Assembly (NCBI GenBank): GCA_027405735.1
Contig: JAPEHQ010000003.1
Location: 2,232,001 to 2,296,000, forward strand
DNA from: Mucor racemosus
Taxonomy: Eukaryota; Mucoromycota; Mucoromycetes; Mucorales; Mucoraceae
Reading direction: 5' to 3'
Length of the DNA stretch: 64,000 nt
Made by a program: the position numbers and the translations under genes. Positions 11,228 to 23,319 of the stretch are shown piece after piece (position 1 is the first letter of the stretch; every line of letters begins with the position of its first letter). Below the pieces are notes generated by a model. It ran no database searches. It saw only the letters and a program-made list of their open reading frames with translations, and was not told the origin of the DNA.

Positions 11228-12659
11228 GCAAGAAAAAAAAAATAAGTGTCGCACAATTCAGGAAGATAGTGTCGCATATCCATTGTAAGAATAACTCAAT
11301 CGATTCACAAAATAGAGCAGTTCTTTCTCTGTTGGTCATATGAAGAAAATTTTAAGTCTTTATGGTTCCCGAAAAACAGCCAACAGCGACATTACTTCAA
11401 TATTTACAAGCATACATAAGCATTTTCAGCAGGGTTTTATATAATATCCTTTCTTCTAACACACCATATAGCATTGAAATGCATGCATACAAACAGTATT
11501 TGTACAACCGCAAAGCATCAAACTGTATTCCGAGCAAGATTTTATATTTGAGGAAATGTTCATTGATAGTGGGCTGTAATTGAAAAGGCGGGCACAATAA
11601 TTGAAGGTTTGTTCATCATGTTTATTTTCATAGAGTTTATGCCTGGAGATGAAAAAGGCTATCAAAAACAACAGTTTGAAGACAACAACAAGCAAAATGT
11701 CAAATATCCTCGGTGATAAAGAGTAAACAAAAAATATATCGGGCATCCGTTCCATGGTTTGGCCTAGCGACAGCAAAAATGAAGAAGACGAGGATGAGGA
11801 AGACGGGGAAGATCAAGAAGATACTGATGAAGAAGATGAAGAGTTAGATAAATACGACGAGGCAGACGGCCAATATGATGAAGACAGATATAATGATGAC
11901 AAGGTTGAATAAGGGAAGCCTGAAGAAGAGAAAGTTGATAAAAGCGATTGAAATGTTTTAAATATTACAGTATATCCATACTCAAAATGAGAAACTCAAA
12001 GTAAATAATAGTAATATGGTAATTAATTACTTAATTAATTAATTTAATTAATAAATGCTGTTGGTAAATTTTGTTAATAAGAGCTTACTTTATCTCCTTT
12101 TGCTTTCCAACAATGGATGGTGTTGGCGTCTGCTTCGATCTCTCTACAGAACTTTAATTAAAAGACATTAAAGGTATTCCAAAATTACAAAACCAAGGTG
12201 AAGCTACGCCGAAAACATTTTGTATCAAACCTTTCTTTTTTTTTCGCCGTGTTGCTCTTTATAACAGGTTTCTATTACAAACAATATCATAAATGATATG
12301 TAAAATAGTATTTTGAAAGTGATTCAATAAACATTGTACCTTTCTTTTCTTGTAGTTCATAATAGTCATGTAGACAAAGCTAAATTACAATCAATGCTCA
12401 CTTTGTTGATGCCATCTAATGCCGCTTTATTTATCTTTATAAAAACTTTCTTTTGTTGAGTAATGAATTGCTTGGCTTCTTTTGTCATGGTTACAAGGCC
12501 GTTCTATAGGTATGAAGATGAAAAGATAGAAAAAAAAATAGTTTGGCCAAAATGATGTTGCAGGAAAAGTTGTCTTGCAGGCCATCCTATTTAATAAACA
12601 ATTATATATGCGGCACTATTTTCCTGAATTGTACGACACTTTAATTTTTTTTTTCTTGC
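11228..12659. mobile_element. 1.4-kb element with ~52-bp inverted repeats
   Basis: Positions 11228-11279 and the reverse complement of 12606-12659 match with only a few differences. Each arm starts GCAAG followed by an A-run, then AGTGTCG, ACAATTCAGGAA and TAGTG(T/C)CGCATAT. The octamer TGTCGCA recurs about every 20-25 bp in the left arm, like sub-terminal transposase-binding repeats. A 23-bp stretch just outside the left arm (near 11213) reappears as an imperfect direct repeat at 12543. No target duplication could be fixed and no transposase is seen inside, so this is presumably a non-autonomous DNA transposon. Confidence 0.6.
11753..11911 (+). other. Acidic open frame inside the TIR element
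   Basis: From an ATG at 11753 there are 52 codons, very rich in Asp and Glu, before a TAA. The next 12 codons in the same frame continue with similar composition (KPEEEKVDKSD) to a second stop. The strong D/E bias and the continuation past one stop suggest a captured, decayed piece of a host gene with an acidic tail rather than random DNA. I do not recognise the source, and a function is unlikely. Confidence 0.3.
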
Positions 12660-13216
12660 AAAAGGCGTACCGTATATGAAAAAGTTTAGATCATGTACTA
12701 TGTGGTCAATGCGTTCAAACGTCAAAAGCTACGATCACGCAGTAGTAGTGGCTCTTTTAAACTGAGTTGAGATTTTAGTTTCACTTGAACTATGTACAAC
12801 TTTTTGTGCGTTTAGTAGGAAATAATCAGATAATATGTACAACAATAATAACTTGATCCATGAATTATTGTGATTTGCAAGAGGACATCACGAAATGAAA
12901 CAATTCCACAAAAGAGGCCTTGTAAATCGCTTTTGATTATATTATTTTCGAAACAAAAAAAATACAGAGACATATCCTGGTTAGCATAAATGCTTGAAAG
13001 GTGTGTTTAATGTATTTTCAGTGCGCTCAAAGGCTTTGAAAATCCTTTATATCCAAGTAAAATACATTTCTAATAAATATGAACATTGATAATTTTATCA
13101 TGTATACCATCCGTTTTTCATTTATATTACAATGGTATGCAGTAATGTACAATACTAATTTTTATTTACAAGATGATATAAACGTATAATTTTACAAATG
13201 ATCTCTCTTTTTGAGG

Positions 13217-15962
13217 TTACCAGATTTTACACTTTTCTGTATTTGCTGGATTCATATTACTGCCTTTTGGACAATTAAAAACTCGAGCAAAATCTTTGCT
13301 GTTTTGAAACACTTTATTTGCACGGATAGCATCAGGAGCATGTTCATCATTGATCTACATGATAATATTTGTTAATAAATTTGTTTTATATATGCAATAT
13401 AAAATTAAGATAAACGTACCGAGTCTTTGATACTTCCGGGAAATGGTTTTGAACAGAATGAACGGCCAGCATTAATAAAGAACAAGGCTTCAGAGGAAAA
13501 GTTTTGTAAGCCAGGAAGTACTGGATTATATCCTTTTCCAGATTTCTTTGATTTTATATAGGCATCATATGTAGCAGATAAGCCTTCATTATCTGCAATA
13601 TTTTCTCCTAATGTCAACTTGTGTGTGTGTTACATTTACGTTAGTACACAAAATGTAATATTAAAATTCATTGACATGTCTACTTACAGATCCATCAATC
13701 GAATACTTTTTGCCATCATCGTCAATAATAGTAACTTTTGAATATTGATCTATAAAGCACTGTGATTTATCTATATATTTGGATTTGGTTTCTTCTGACC
13801 ACCAGTTTCTTTCAATACCAAACTCATCGTATTGCGAACCAAAATCATCAAAGGCATGCTACACAAAATAAGAAAAATGTCAATATAAAATGAAGAGTAA
13901 TTAACGAAAGAATCTTACAGAATATTCATGGCCAAGAGTTTGTCCAATTCCGCCATAATTAAGATAATCAGGATAATGTTCATCATAGTTTGGCTTCTGG
14001 GCGAATGCAACGCTTACGAATATCTAGAAAATGAACTTAGTCAAAATATACAACATTTTTCCATCGAGTATTCATGATTTTACACTATTTTTAGATAATA
14101 AATTGAATGCATTGACAACCTGAGGACTTACTACACCGATCCATTCAGTAGGGCTGATAGTTCGTCCGATAGTATCCCAGTAGACTTGCAATGTCCACTG
14201 AATAACAGCTTTTTCATTATCATAGAAATTATTAGCATCAGCTTCTAACCCGCGCAAGTAGTCATTTATATCTTTTGGCGATCTTTGATCAGGAGATGAT
14301 ATACTATAACCAATAGACTTTTGCATGGCATCAAGCTTTAAATGTATTAGTTTATGCATTGGTTTATTCTGTTAGTAGCATTTACCTTTTTAATAGCAGA
14401 TGTTCTGGTGGAGTTGTCTAACCAATCAGCCTGTTTAATGCGATTGCCAAGAGATTCCTTAATGGTTTCTGCCATCTCCCCTAATTTAAGTCGATCGGAT
14501 TCGCCGTTAATGGCAAACATGGAATAGAAACGTCCAGAAACAAGATTTAAATTTTCAAGTACTTTCTCAACACATAAGTTTGATCTGGTTTGAAAGGGAA
14601 TATCAGGCATTAATCGACGCATTTCAGAATCTAATTTAGATGCATCTCGATGAATTTTATGTAAAATCAGATAATTTGAAATAGCATCTTTATGCAATTT
14701 GCGAGTTGGATCATCGATACTACTGTAATAGTCAACTTCTTGAAAATATTCAACATTGTAGACTTGTACATGCAAATCAGAAATATCTCGACCCTGAGGT
14801 ACATTAGATTCTATAATGGATGTCCAATCAACAAATGTAAATACGTCTGATAATTCATCAATCGAATAAGAAATATAAGTTGATTCTTGACTAAATTTAA
14901 ATAAATAAGTTGATTAGACTAAAAGATGTTCAATGTAATACACATCTAAAAAAAAACATACGAGGCTTTGCTCAGTTGAAGTAGTCTGCTTTGTACAGAA
15001 ATAGCATCGTCTATGGTCGAGTAAATTTCAGGGTCAGTCATCATTCCCAGGCCAGTATCCTCAAGTGCAGACACTCTTTCACGGTCTCTGTCAGTAACGT
15101 TTTGAAACCCTAATAGAGAAGATGCCAAACTAAATAATTTATCAGATCCCTCGCTTAAAAGAGGAGGCATATAAACATCATTTAGTTCAGATGGTGGGTA
15201 TACAATGATGGTCATTTTAGTTCTATCGTTTTCTTTTGGAAGTATCTCCATTGTAAATAATCCTCCTACTTCGATGATAATGGCATCAGTAGGCTTGGGA
15301 TAACTAATGATTTCCATTGCTCTTGATGTAAGAAGAAATTGAGTCGGATCAGTTTGTGTTGTTTCGTAAATGAGCTCATTCAAATCGGTATAAAAACTTG
15401 ATAATGCTTCATTTCCACTTGACTCAACTTCTACGCAAGATGTATAGTAATTTTTGACTACTTGAAAATTTAATTTATCGGTGCTGATTCCATCTTTTGT
15501 ATCAACTTGGAAACTTGATCGAGATTTTGTTGCTGTTAGCAAGTCAGAATAAGTTCCATCTAGTATTGTTCGAAATTTCTCTCGATGATTTGTTGATTCT
15601 ACTTCCAATATACCAAATCCTATATATGATTTGAGTTGATTAGGCTTATTTTGGTCAATAATAATTATGTTTATAATTGTACCCGCCAAGTCTTCTGGTA
15701 TAACGGCGTTTTTAATCCAATTACCACCTAATTAGTAAAACGAAATAGTAAAAATTAATATTAAAATCATTTTATGGACAGACATTGCTATAATTATTTT
15801 ACATGTATACTGGTAGAAATCAGAGCAAGGATCAATATTCATGTCCATTGATTTTAACAAGTTGGCTGCGGCCTCAATACATGTGCTGGAAAAGCAAATA
15901 TCCTGTGTCGATGATGCTGCATTAGGGGCATTAAATACACCCAAATCTAGTAGTGGTGCCAT
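13217..15962 (-). CDS. M13 (neprilysin-like) zinc metallopeptidase
   Basis: A zinc endopeptidase of the neprilysin/endothelin-converting-enzyme family, expected to act on peptides outside the plasma membrane. Exons, minus strand: 15962-15803, 15727-14962, 14890-14386, 14335-14084, 14023-13919, 13858-13688, 13617-13420, 13354-13217; total 765 codons (764 residues). The N-terminal signature MDMNIDPCSDFYQYTCGG and the substrate strand VNAF are present. The catalytic site His593-Glu-Tyr-Ser-His597 is split by an intron, and the third ligand Glu658 lies in GENIAD; spacing fits neprilysin. The C-terminus ends in a C-x-x-W motif like the family. Unusually, the ATG at 15962 gives no signal peptide or membrane anchor. 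An AG just before that ATG could be a splice acceptor for a missing first exon, but a TATATAAAC at 16038-16046 would favour the present start. The enzyme assignment is certain; the N-terminus is not. Confidence 0.93.
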
Positions 15963-17039
15963 CTAAAAAAAAAATATGTCTATCAAAATAAAAAAGGTAA
16001 AGAAAAGAAGAAAAGGGACATCATTGTTTCATGCCTTGTTTATATACTAAGAAGGCTAGAACGTTCAGTCATCTCACCTTCAAAAGGGGCAGTACTGGTC
16101 GTGTAACAAAAACCTCGGCATTTACATGCCAGTTACTGGTAAGACAGCCATGTTAAACCACAGTAAAAATGTCTGTGGAACAAAAGACAAGTTGCGGAAA
16201 TTGCCATATTTATATGTTACGTAAAAACCAATCATGACATATTAATTCACTCGTCCGTCGATCATAAACAAGCGTTTTAACCATCTAAAGCTACATTATC
16301 GTAAAAATCCTGCTTAGATTTAAAATGAAAAATGTTGCCAATTGAGGTTATTTCAAGGAAACCATTTACTTGTATTTATTATAACATTTTGAAGTAATTT
16401 ATAATCATATAATGAAATTCTCTTTTTTTTCTTTTTTTTTTCTTATCACTTGATTTATAATTCGTTACAGGAAAATCGGCAATCCGAAAAAAGGGCTATT
16501 AATTTTGCACGAGGGGTATTTTATGGAAAGAGCAATATTGATTACTGTTTTCAGGCACAACAAAACTGTCTATTTTTACAGTGTCGTGGTTGATTACATT
16601 CACGCCATTCACTTTAATCTCAGTTGCTATGGCTGATGAGAAAGCTCTTGTACAAATTAGACTATTTTTGTCTATATTTATACAATAATTTATTCAATAT
16701 GACCAAAGTAAGAAATAGAGAATGAGGCAAAACTAAAAAAAAAAAAAAAAAATTGATGTTTGTACTATATATACGTGAATTTAAAGTGATGCGAATCATT
16801 GATTCTTATTGGAAGACAAGGAGATGAGCTGTTTGTGTAATACATGGTGTGGATCAATTCAAACGCAACTTACATTGAAGAGTTCTACATGCATTTATGT
16901 ACAACATTGAATTCATGTGCCATATACATTAAAAGATTAAAAGGCAACAAGCCATTTGTGTTTACCTGCAAGTATATATTATCATAAATTTATGTATTAA
17001 ATATTCTCTGAAATCATCTTTTCAGTAACATCACAAACA
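15963..17039. other. Intergenic region 5' of the M13 gene
   Basis: About 1.1 kb, AT-rich, with an A-run near 16735-16752 and T-runs near 16420 and 17040. A minus-strand TATATAAAC at 16038-16046 is a plausible TATA box for the M13 gene, 76 bp upstream of its ATG. No gene or repeat boundary recognised. Confidence 0.45.
16038..16046 (-). promoter_or_regulatory. Candidate TATA box for the M13 peptidase
   Basis: TATATAAAC on the minus strand, about 76 bp upstream of the ATG at 15962. The spacing would allow a leader of about 40-50 nt. If real, it argues against an additional upstream coding exon for the peptidase. Confidence 0.4.
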
Positions 17040-17665
17040 TTTTTTTTTTTTTTTTGCCATTTCTTCACTATTTGCTTGTTCATTTAAAAGATTTACATTG
17101 ATAGCAGTGTTACTATAAAATTCATCTTTTATCACTTCAGGAGAAACCGCGCAGTATACATTTATGGAAGCATCAACGTCGGTTTGTTATCGAAACTTAC
17201 TTTGGTTTACAGCGATCCTATAATTTTTTTTATTCCAATGCATATCTACAATTGTAGAAAAACCGGCGTATCGGCTCACCAAATTGGTAATAATGCTTTC
17301 TGGATGAACGCGTGCTACAATAATGTCTAAATCCTCCATATCAAATCAATGTTGAAGCTCTTTAGCGTGTAATATATTGGAAAGTTTGGATAGTTCATAA
17401 TGATGGTACGGACTGTAAAGCTTTTCAGTATTTAAATTATCTAGATCTAAACTTTGGGTTCCCAGAAATAAACTGTTTCCAGAAGAACTAACATTGACAA
17501 TACGAGAAGGAGAGCTCTTTTTCAATTGGTCGGTCAAAAGTAATGTGAGGTAAAAACGACCAACATAGTGTACACCAAATTGTGTTTGAAATCCATCTTT
17601 AGTCAAAGATTGAGGACATCTCATGGTACCAGCATTGATTATAAGAATATAATGGCAATTTCAAG
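17040..17665 (-). pseudogene. Short-chain dehydrogenase (retinol-dehydrogenase-like) pseudogene
   Basis: Minus-strand frame with classical SDR landmarks: LIINAGTM (the NNAG strand), RIVNVSS (catalytic Ser strand), YELSKL (catalytic Tyr-x3-Lys), then VARVHPESIITN in place of the VHPG strand, and a C-terminal YCAVSPEV. The N-terminal Rossmann half with TGxxxGIG is missing; sequence past about 17670 belongs to a dispersed repeat. An in-frame TGA at 17346-17348 lies between the YxxxK helix and the VHP strand, where the family has a sense codon, and a TAA follows further on. The gene is therefore truncated and broken. Confidence 0.8.
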
Positions 17666-17719
17666 CCAATAAAGGCATTTGAAAATGATTTTATAGATGA
17701 GATGTCAGATAAGTGAAGT

Positions 17720-19200
17720 TCCATGGAATTATGTACATCTTTTAGGGCATATCTTGGACACTGCTAAATGTATATTAATTGGTTGCATTATGCTGCCTGT
17801 ATCTAAATTTATTTATATTTCATGGAAGACTCAGAAAAAGGTAAAATTCGTTGCTTTTTCCTTGAAAACTGAGATTCACTTTTCATCCCTGCACTGCTTT
17901 TTGTTCCACTAAATAACACCAGGAAAACATTATATGTACATGTACCTGAGATAATCAACTTCAATTCAAAAATAAGTATCCGAAAATATCCTATTTTTTG
18001 CAGGTGGCATTAATTTTTTAGTGCTAATGTTTCAGATTTTTACGCGTATTTCACTGCTAAAATCAAAACATTTGGGGCTTTATTTCTCTACAAAAAATTA
18101 AGCTATGCTACTACTTTTTAATAATAAAACTTACTTGTTTTAAAGTGCTCTATAATTTATTTAAGTATGAAAAAATTTGAAGCACTTCTATTTTTTTCTC
18201 ATATTTTTGGCTTTTTTGTGGTAGATCTCAAAATATTCATTAAATTGAACAGCATTCTTTTTTATATCAATTTCATTGAGCTCGTGGAGCTCTACCGGAT
18301 CCAATTTAATTCTTTTTAAAATATTGATTTTTCGTGGAGATATCCTCAAAAATGTGTGCAAAGAGATTCCTTTGTTTCTACCTCCCAATTTTTCCTTGTA
18401 TACCCTCGTCCCAAATTCTGAATTTGAAAAAAAAATTCACAAAAATCTTGTTTTCTCTACGACAAATACAGCTAAAAAGTTCAGCAATGGCTCAATCGAT
18501 AGATATTTTTGTGGCACATTATGTCCGTAAACTATTTTTAAATGATGTTTATAAAAAGTGATGCATATCTTCAAAAAACCTCCAAAATTTCAATGGCATT
18601 TTGTGCAAAATTTAATGTGAAATGTTTTTTTGAATTTTATTTAGCTGAATGCAGAATTTAAAACTGTACAAAAACCATTTAATGAGCTATTTCAACTTAC
18701 TTTGCAGTTCAGGAGCCATAAAGCAATTTTGATTTTTTGATTATTTTCTGGTTGATTTTACAAATCAATTTTAGAACTCAGTTAGAATAGTGTTAAGTTG
18801 TAATGTAAACTATTACTTTGATTATCTCGACAAAAAATCAATGTTTTTCGCTGAAATAAAAAATGCAAAGTAGCCTAGAGTTGGATCTACCTTGTGAATA
18901 CAAAAACCCAACACCTTAATTTAGGCGCTCAATTTTTTACAGTATATTTTAGGTAAATCTTGGTGAATTATGGTCAACATTTGGCCAATGCACTTATATT
19001 CTGGTATTAATATTTCTATTTTCCGAGAGATATCAATGGCTCATAAAGTGAAGGATGAATGAAGGTGTACATCTCCTTCAAAGATTTTATGTGATTCGAC
19101 TCAGTATTTAGCGAAAACATTTGAAAACCAATTGAAAACCCATCTGGAGCCTCGTTTCCTACAGCCATAAAAACCGACAATAAAAATCTTATCTCAACGA
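17720..19200 (-). repeat. Dispersed repeat family, copy 2 (inverted)
   Basis: Reverse complement matches copies at 2880-4040 and 49130-50735. It includes the TACGCGTAAAA landmark (near 18045, inverted), the paired GTGGAGATATCC / GATTATCTCGAC motifs at 18317-18347 and 18824-18855, and an upstream part shared with copy 3 (CTCTCGGAAAATAG-type segment near 19025). The 3' end of the repeat abuts the truncated SDR pseudogene. A related ~90-bp segment recurs at 25630-25735. No conserved open frame. Confidence 0.7.
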
Positions 19201-19704
19201 ATTTGAACCTTATAAACTTCCACCTTTACATGAGGGTAGGTAAACGCTTTGGGCACAAGGATCTCAAAGGGCAGGCAACTTCTACAACCTGCTGCATGTC
19301 GAGAAAATTAATGCCAAAGTGCATTTATACTTTACTGCGCCCGTTTAATGAAAACAATCAAAAATGCGATTTTTATAAATAATAATACAGGTAAGCTGCC
19401 ACTCTACATGAGTATAGATATGGGTAGTAGATATTCCAAGTATATTTAATATCAGCTTGCATTGTGTAAATCATTGTGCATTCAGTAAATTTGAACAAAG
19501 TGTTGATTACCTGCTGTTCACACCCACTAAAGTCAGTAATGAGCTCTCCAGTTCTTCTTGCCAAATATGGATCCAAATAAGCTCCCGTTGCAATGGTAAG
19601 CATTTTCAATGCTAATCTTCTACAGAATTTCAAAAGGTTCAGCCTCCCCGAGTTGATGTAGAAATAGAGAAATCAAAACTCATACTTGCTTAACCTATTT
19701 GTAG

Positions 19705-20004
19705 TGATCTACCAGAATTAGGAATTACCGAATTACCTATTTAGAACATCTGTCAAACCATGATGTTCAACAAGCAAGTCAAGCAAGGTCATATTCCATG
19801 CGTCTATCATCATGCTACTATTGACTTATAGAAGCATGATTCCAATATATCCACACAATATCCAAATGCTCATTCTAATTATATTATCAATCACATTTAA
19901 TACACTCATTCAATTAGTATATAAACCCCCTCTATAAGCTCAAAATAAAACGGTACTTTTTCATTTTTTGATTGATTTTATACGATTTACCTTTCAATAA
20001 ATCA
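19705..20004 (+). mobile_element. Solo LTR (300 bp), TSD TGTAG
   Basis: Begins TGATCTACCAG, ends AATAAATCA, and is flanked by a perfect 5-bp direct repeat TGTAG (19700-19704 and 20005-20009). It contains TATATAAACCC and a downstream AATAAA-type signal, as expected of an LTR promoter and polyadenylation region. It is the same family as 23023-23319 and 48634-48930. No internal retroelement sequence is attached, so it is a recombination scar. Confidence 0.9.
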
Positions 20005-20009
20005 TGTAG

Positions 20010-20497
20010 TATGGACTGTTTCAGATATTCTGAGCATTTTCATAAAATCAAATAATGGATCAAATTTGAATTTTGAAGTTGTATTTGATACATAACGAAT
20101 ATACAAAAAACATATCTTAATTTTACTAGTTAACAGCTATTTTTGAAGAAGTATGTATACCATTATTTTCGACAAGAAACCTCTCCTCTGCTTAAAAAAA
20201 ATTGAAGAAACTGAAAAAATGCTAGTAATAATCAATAAATATTGACCCAATACTGCGGCCGACCTGTGCTGCGCAAGATGATTTCGTAGTGTCCAGGTGG
20301 GCTCCACACTATAACCTGAGCTGTTGTGTCCACTGAATATGGCTAAAAAGCTAACAAGATTCACATGGATACAACAAAGAAAAATGCACAACACGAGCAC
20401 AACACTAAGCCTGCTGTATCTGCAGAATTATAGATCTGTCCAAGTGCACGACATTAACCGCATGTATGCATAATATTAGAATTGCCCAAAGCATGTC
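20010..20497. other. Spacer between two solo LTRs
   Basis: About 490 bp between the two LTR remnants. An 87-codon minus-strand frame (20400-20137) is open, but I recognise no family in it. Nothing else supportable. Confidence 0.4.
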
Positions 20498-20837
20498 TGA
20501 TGTATCATTCTTAAACCAGATCACGTCAAATCCAAAAAAGTAAACAATAACAGATTCGGAACCGGAAGTTACTTAATGAAATATTAACTATACCATGCTT
20601 TTAGGAGCATGGTATAGAAGCATGGTACAAAAGCATAATACACCAGTGCGATATTCCAACATGATATACCAACATGACACATTACTATTAAATAACATCT
20701 AAACTACCTTATCACATCATTAATTCCCCAAATCAAATAGTATATAAACCCTATTAATTTCATTCCAATAAACGATATTTCTTTACTTGATTAAATCTCT
20801 AGTTTTTATTTAACCTAAGCATATTTTTGATAAATCA
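20498..20837 (+). mobile_element. Solo LTR of a diverged subfamily (340 bp), TSD ATGTC
   Basis: Begins TGATGTATC, ends GATAAATCA like the three other solo LTRs, and has a perfect 5-bp direct repeat ATGTC at 20493-20497 and 20838-20842. It keeps the same layout (AAGCATG repeats, AATAGTATATAAACCC, AATAAA) but the rest of the sequence is strongly diverged. A small hairpin, TACCATGC...GCATGGTA, lies near 20592-20615. It represents an older or separate lineage of the same LTR element. Confidence 0.85.
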
Positions 20838-22558
20838 ATGTCATTATTCATTATCCCTATTTATACATAACAATAAAGTCTGACCATGAGCATAATGAGT
20901 TGATCGTATGAGCACAAATTGGTTTGCACATGAGCATTCTGCCGTTCTCAAACTTCTATTGCATTTTTTACTGGAATGGGTTTTTAAATTACATCTGCTT
21001 TTATTAATATAGATTATATATAGACAATATAGTTCAATACGTTATTGATGTAGAGCAGTACCGGCAACAAGAGCCAATATATTTACGATTATCATCATTT
21101 GTAAATATTATGTTTATAGTTTTTATAATGTTTACAGCAACAATGGTTTTTGCTCGAGCATAAACTTAAATAACACTTACTGCTTAAATTTATATGCAAA
21201 CCAAATCTAAGATAGTAACAGATGTTACGTTATTACACACAACGTTTAAACAAATTAACCTTCTTTAAACTTACTATTTTAGTTTATTACGATTGTCAGC
21301 TGTAAAAAGAGTTGTTTTCAAGTATACCTACAATCAAAACTACAGTAGTTAATCAAGATATTAGAGTATTCTTTTTTTTTTGTTTCTATATCATTTGAAA
21401 TTTTATCACTTTTCTGGAACACTTCTTGAGATTGTAGCCAGTTCTAGCTTTTCATTGAGTAGATATAAATATCATCATGTTGCCTTCGGTTTGATCTGGT
21501 AATCAAGAAATATGTCCAAAAATACAGTAGTAAATAATGATATTTGATCTTAGAATACAGCTAAATAAAAATACCAGTTTCTAATATAATGACTGCTACC
21601 TACAGAGCTACAGTATATTAAAAACATTAGTCCCTTATGTTAGCACGCATATTCAGATAAAAGAAAAGAATAATACCAACTTGATAATAGTCTGATATGC
21701 CTTATCAAATGATGAATACATTCTTAGAATATGAAAACAAAAAGAGAGAAACAACAACACACGTAAAAAAGGATTTTCAAGGCTTTACATTATTTAGCTA
21801 CATTAAAATCGTGCTAAATTGCTCATTTCAGTCAATGTAAAAGCAGCATTATTACAGCGCATGAATCATAAACTAAACAAAACAAATAGACAATATCTGC
21901 TGTTATCATAGAAACATACATTTTTCTATTAAAAAAATTGTCTGTCATATCAAACATTCATTAAAAAATTGCAAGGGCGAGCCCGTAGAGCAACACCGTA
22001 ATTCAGCATAGCAAGATTGAACAGCTAAGTCTCTTATAATATGGTATATCAATGTTTTAAATAAAAAAGCGTTTCTTTTTTTTTAACTTTTTTCATATTT
22101 AACCATGTACGGTCTGAAAATTCAGTTTTTGTAGCGGACATTTTAAGGGATCATTCTATCCTTACCAACACTCATGATTTTGATCAAAAAATTGAAAAAT
22201 CAAATTTTGATACCAAAATCAACGTTTAAATATACTACATTGTGAGAGAAAATTGTAGCCATAGATAATACACATCTTATAAAAGCTTAATATTAAATGT
22301 TAAATAATGAAAATTTGTACTTTTGCCCCAAAAACGGATTTTTGATTAAAGGATTTTCATGTAATATTTTGCAATAAAAATGTCCATTATTTTTTATTGA
22401 GCAAATAGAGCGCTAAACGTTGTATATGTGTATATTTTTTGTTTTTATGATTGGTAATATAATCCACTCTAGATTTGCAAAACCAAAAAAAAAAAATTAA
22501 AAAATGTCAAAATTGATGATCTGGACAAAAATAATTTTCTAAATTAATATTCCGCTTA
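20838..22558. other. AT-rich gene-free region
   Basis: About 1.7 kb with no supportable gene, RNA or element boundary. It holds short T-runs and is very AT-rich. Parts near 22080-22540 resemble in style the AT-rich dispersed repeats elsewhere in the window, but I cannot align them reliably by eye. Confidence 0.4.
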
Positions 22559-22743
22559 TAAGCCTTGTAGGTCTTAAAAATAAGAGATTTTATAATACTT
22601 GAGAACTTTTTCAAGAATTTACGATGCTGTACCCACTTTATTCAAGCTTATTACTGTAGATCTTTATACATGTTAATATTGTGTGGTAGTTATTTGATGA
22701 TAATATAGTCTTACTTGATAATTAATGCGTTAGAGGTGATTTA

Positions 22744-22870
22744 CATTGAGTTTTAGTCTTACCTCTCCAATATCATAAACATAAACATGACAATTACTGG
22801 AACCTATTGCCACTTTTTTACCCTGTTTATTCCAAGCCAATTTATTCAATGCTTTACCAGAACAAACTTA
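22744..22870 (-). pseudogene. Dynein intermediate chain fragment, second copy
   Basis: Minus-strand frame encoding GKALNKLAWNKQGKK, then AIGSSNCHVYVYDIGE and a GTAAGA donor-like site. It is the same final WD strand as the 208-880 remnant, uninterrupted by a MITE but shorter; the preceding LWNLNANTEKPF segment is absent. One Asp-Gly pair of the family motif has become Asn-Cys, consistent with decay. Confidence 0.6.
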
Positions 22871-23022
22871 CTTTTAACCTATAAAAATTGATTCATTAGT
22901 AAAATCAATTATTAATAACAAGCTAATAAGTAATAATTATTGTGTACCTTTGAGAGTTCGTTATGGTATACAAGTCAATATCTTGTTTTCCTCTTATTAG
23001 CTGTTGGCCACTAAATACTGTG

Positions 23023-23319
23023 TGACCTATCAGAATTAGGAATTACCGAATTACCAATTTAGAACATCTGTCAAACCATGATGTTCAACATGCAAGTCAA
23101 GCAAGATCATATTCCATGCGTCTATCATCATGCTACTATTGAATCATAGAAGCATGATTCCAATATGTCCACACAATATCCAAATGCTCATTCTAATTAT
23201 ATTATCACTCACATTTAATACACTCATTCAATTAGTATAGAAACCCCCTCTAGAAGCTCATAATAAAACGGTACTTTTTCATTTGATTAATTTTATACGA
23301 TTTACCTTTCGATAAATCA
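23023..23319 (+). mobile_element. Solo LTR (297 bp), TSD CTGTG
   Basis: TGACCTATCAG ... GATAAATCA, flanked by CTGTG at 23018-23022 and 23320-23324. Comparison with copy A near 2100 shows the flanks are contiguous there, which confirms the insertion boundaries. Very similar to the LTRs at 19705 and 48634; TATATA-like and AATAAA signals present. Confidence 0.92.

Larger units (their letters stand above)
11132..13216. other. Intergenic region holding a TIR element
   Basis: Between GCN2 and the M13 peptidase there is a 1.4-kb inverted-repeat-bounded element (11228-12659, listed separately) and about 560 bp of AT-rich sequence (12660-13216) with no supportable gene. On the minus strand, frames near 12060-12500 encode short basic peptides that could be exon remnants, but I recognise no family. 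Confidence 0.45.

Noticed and set aside
20137..20400. 87-codon minus-strand frame between two solo LTRs
   Set aside because: No family recognised and no start context or conserved partner; left as unassigned spacer.
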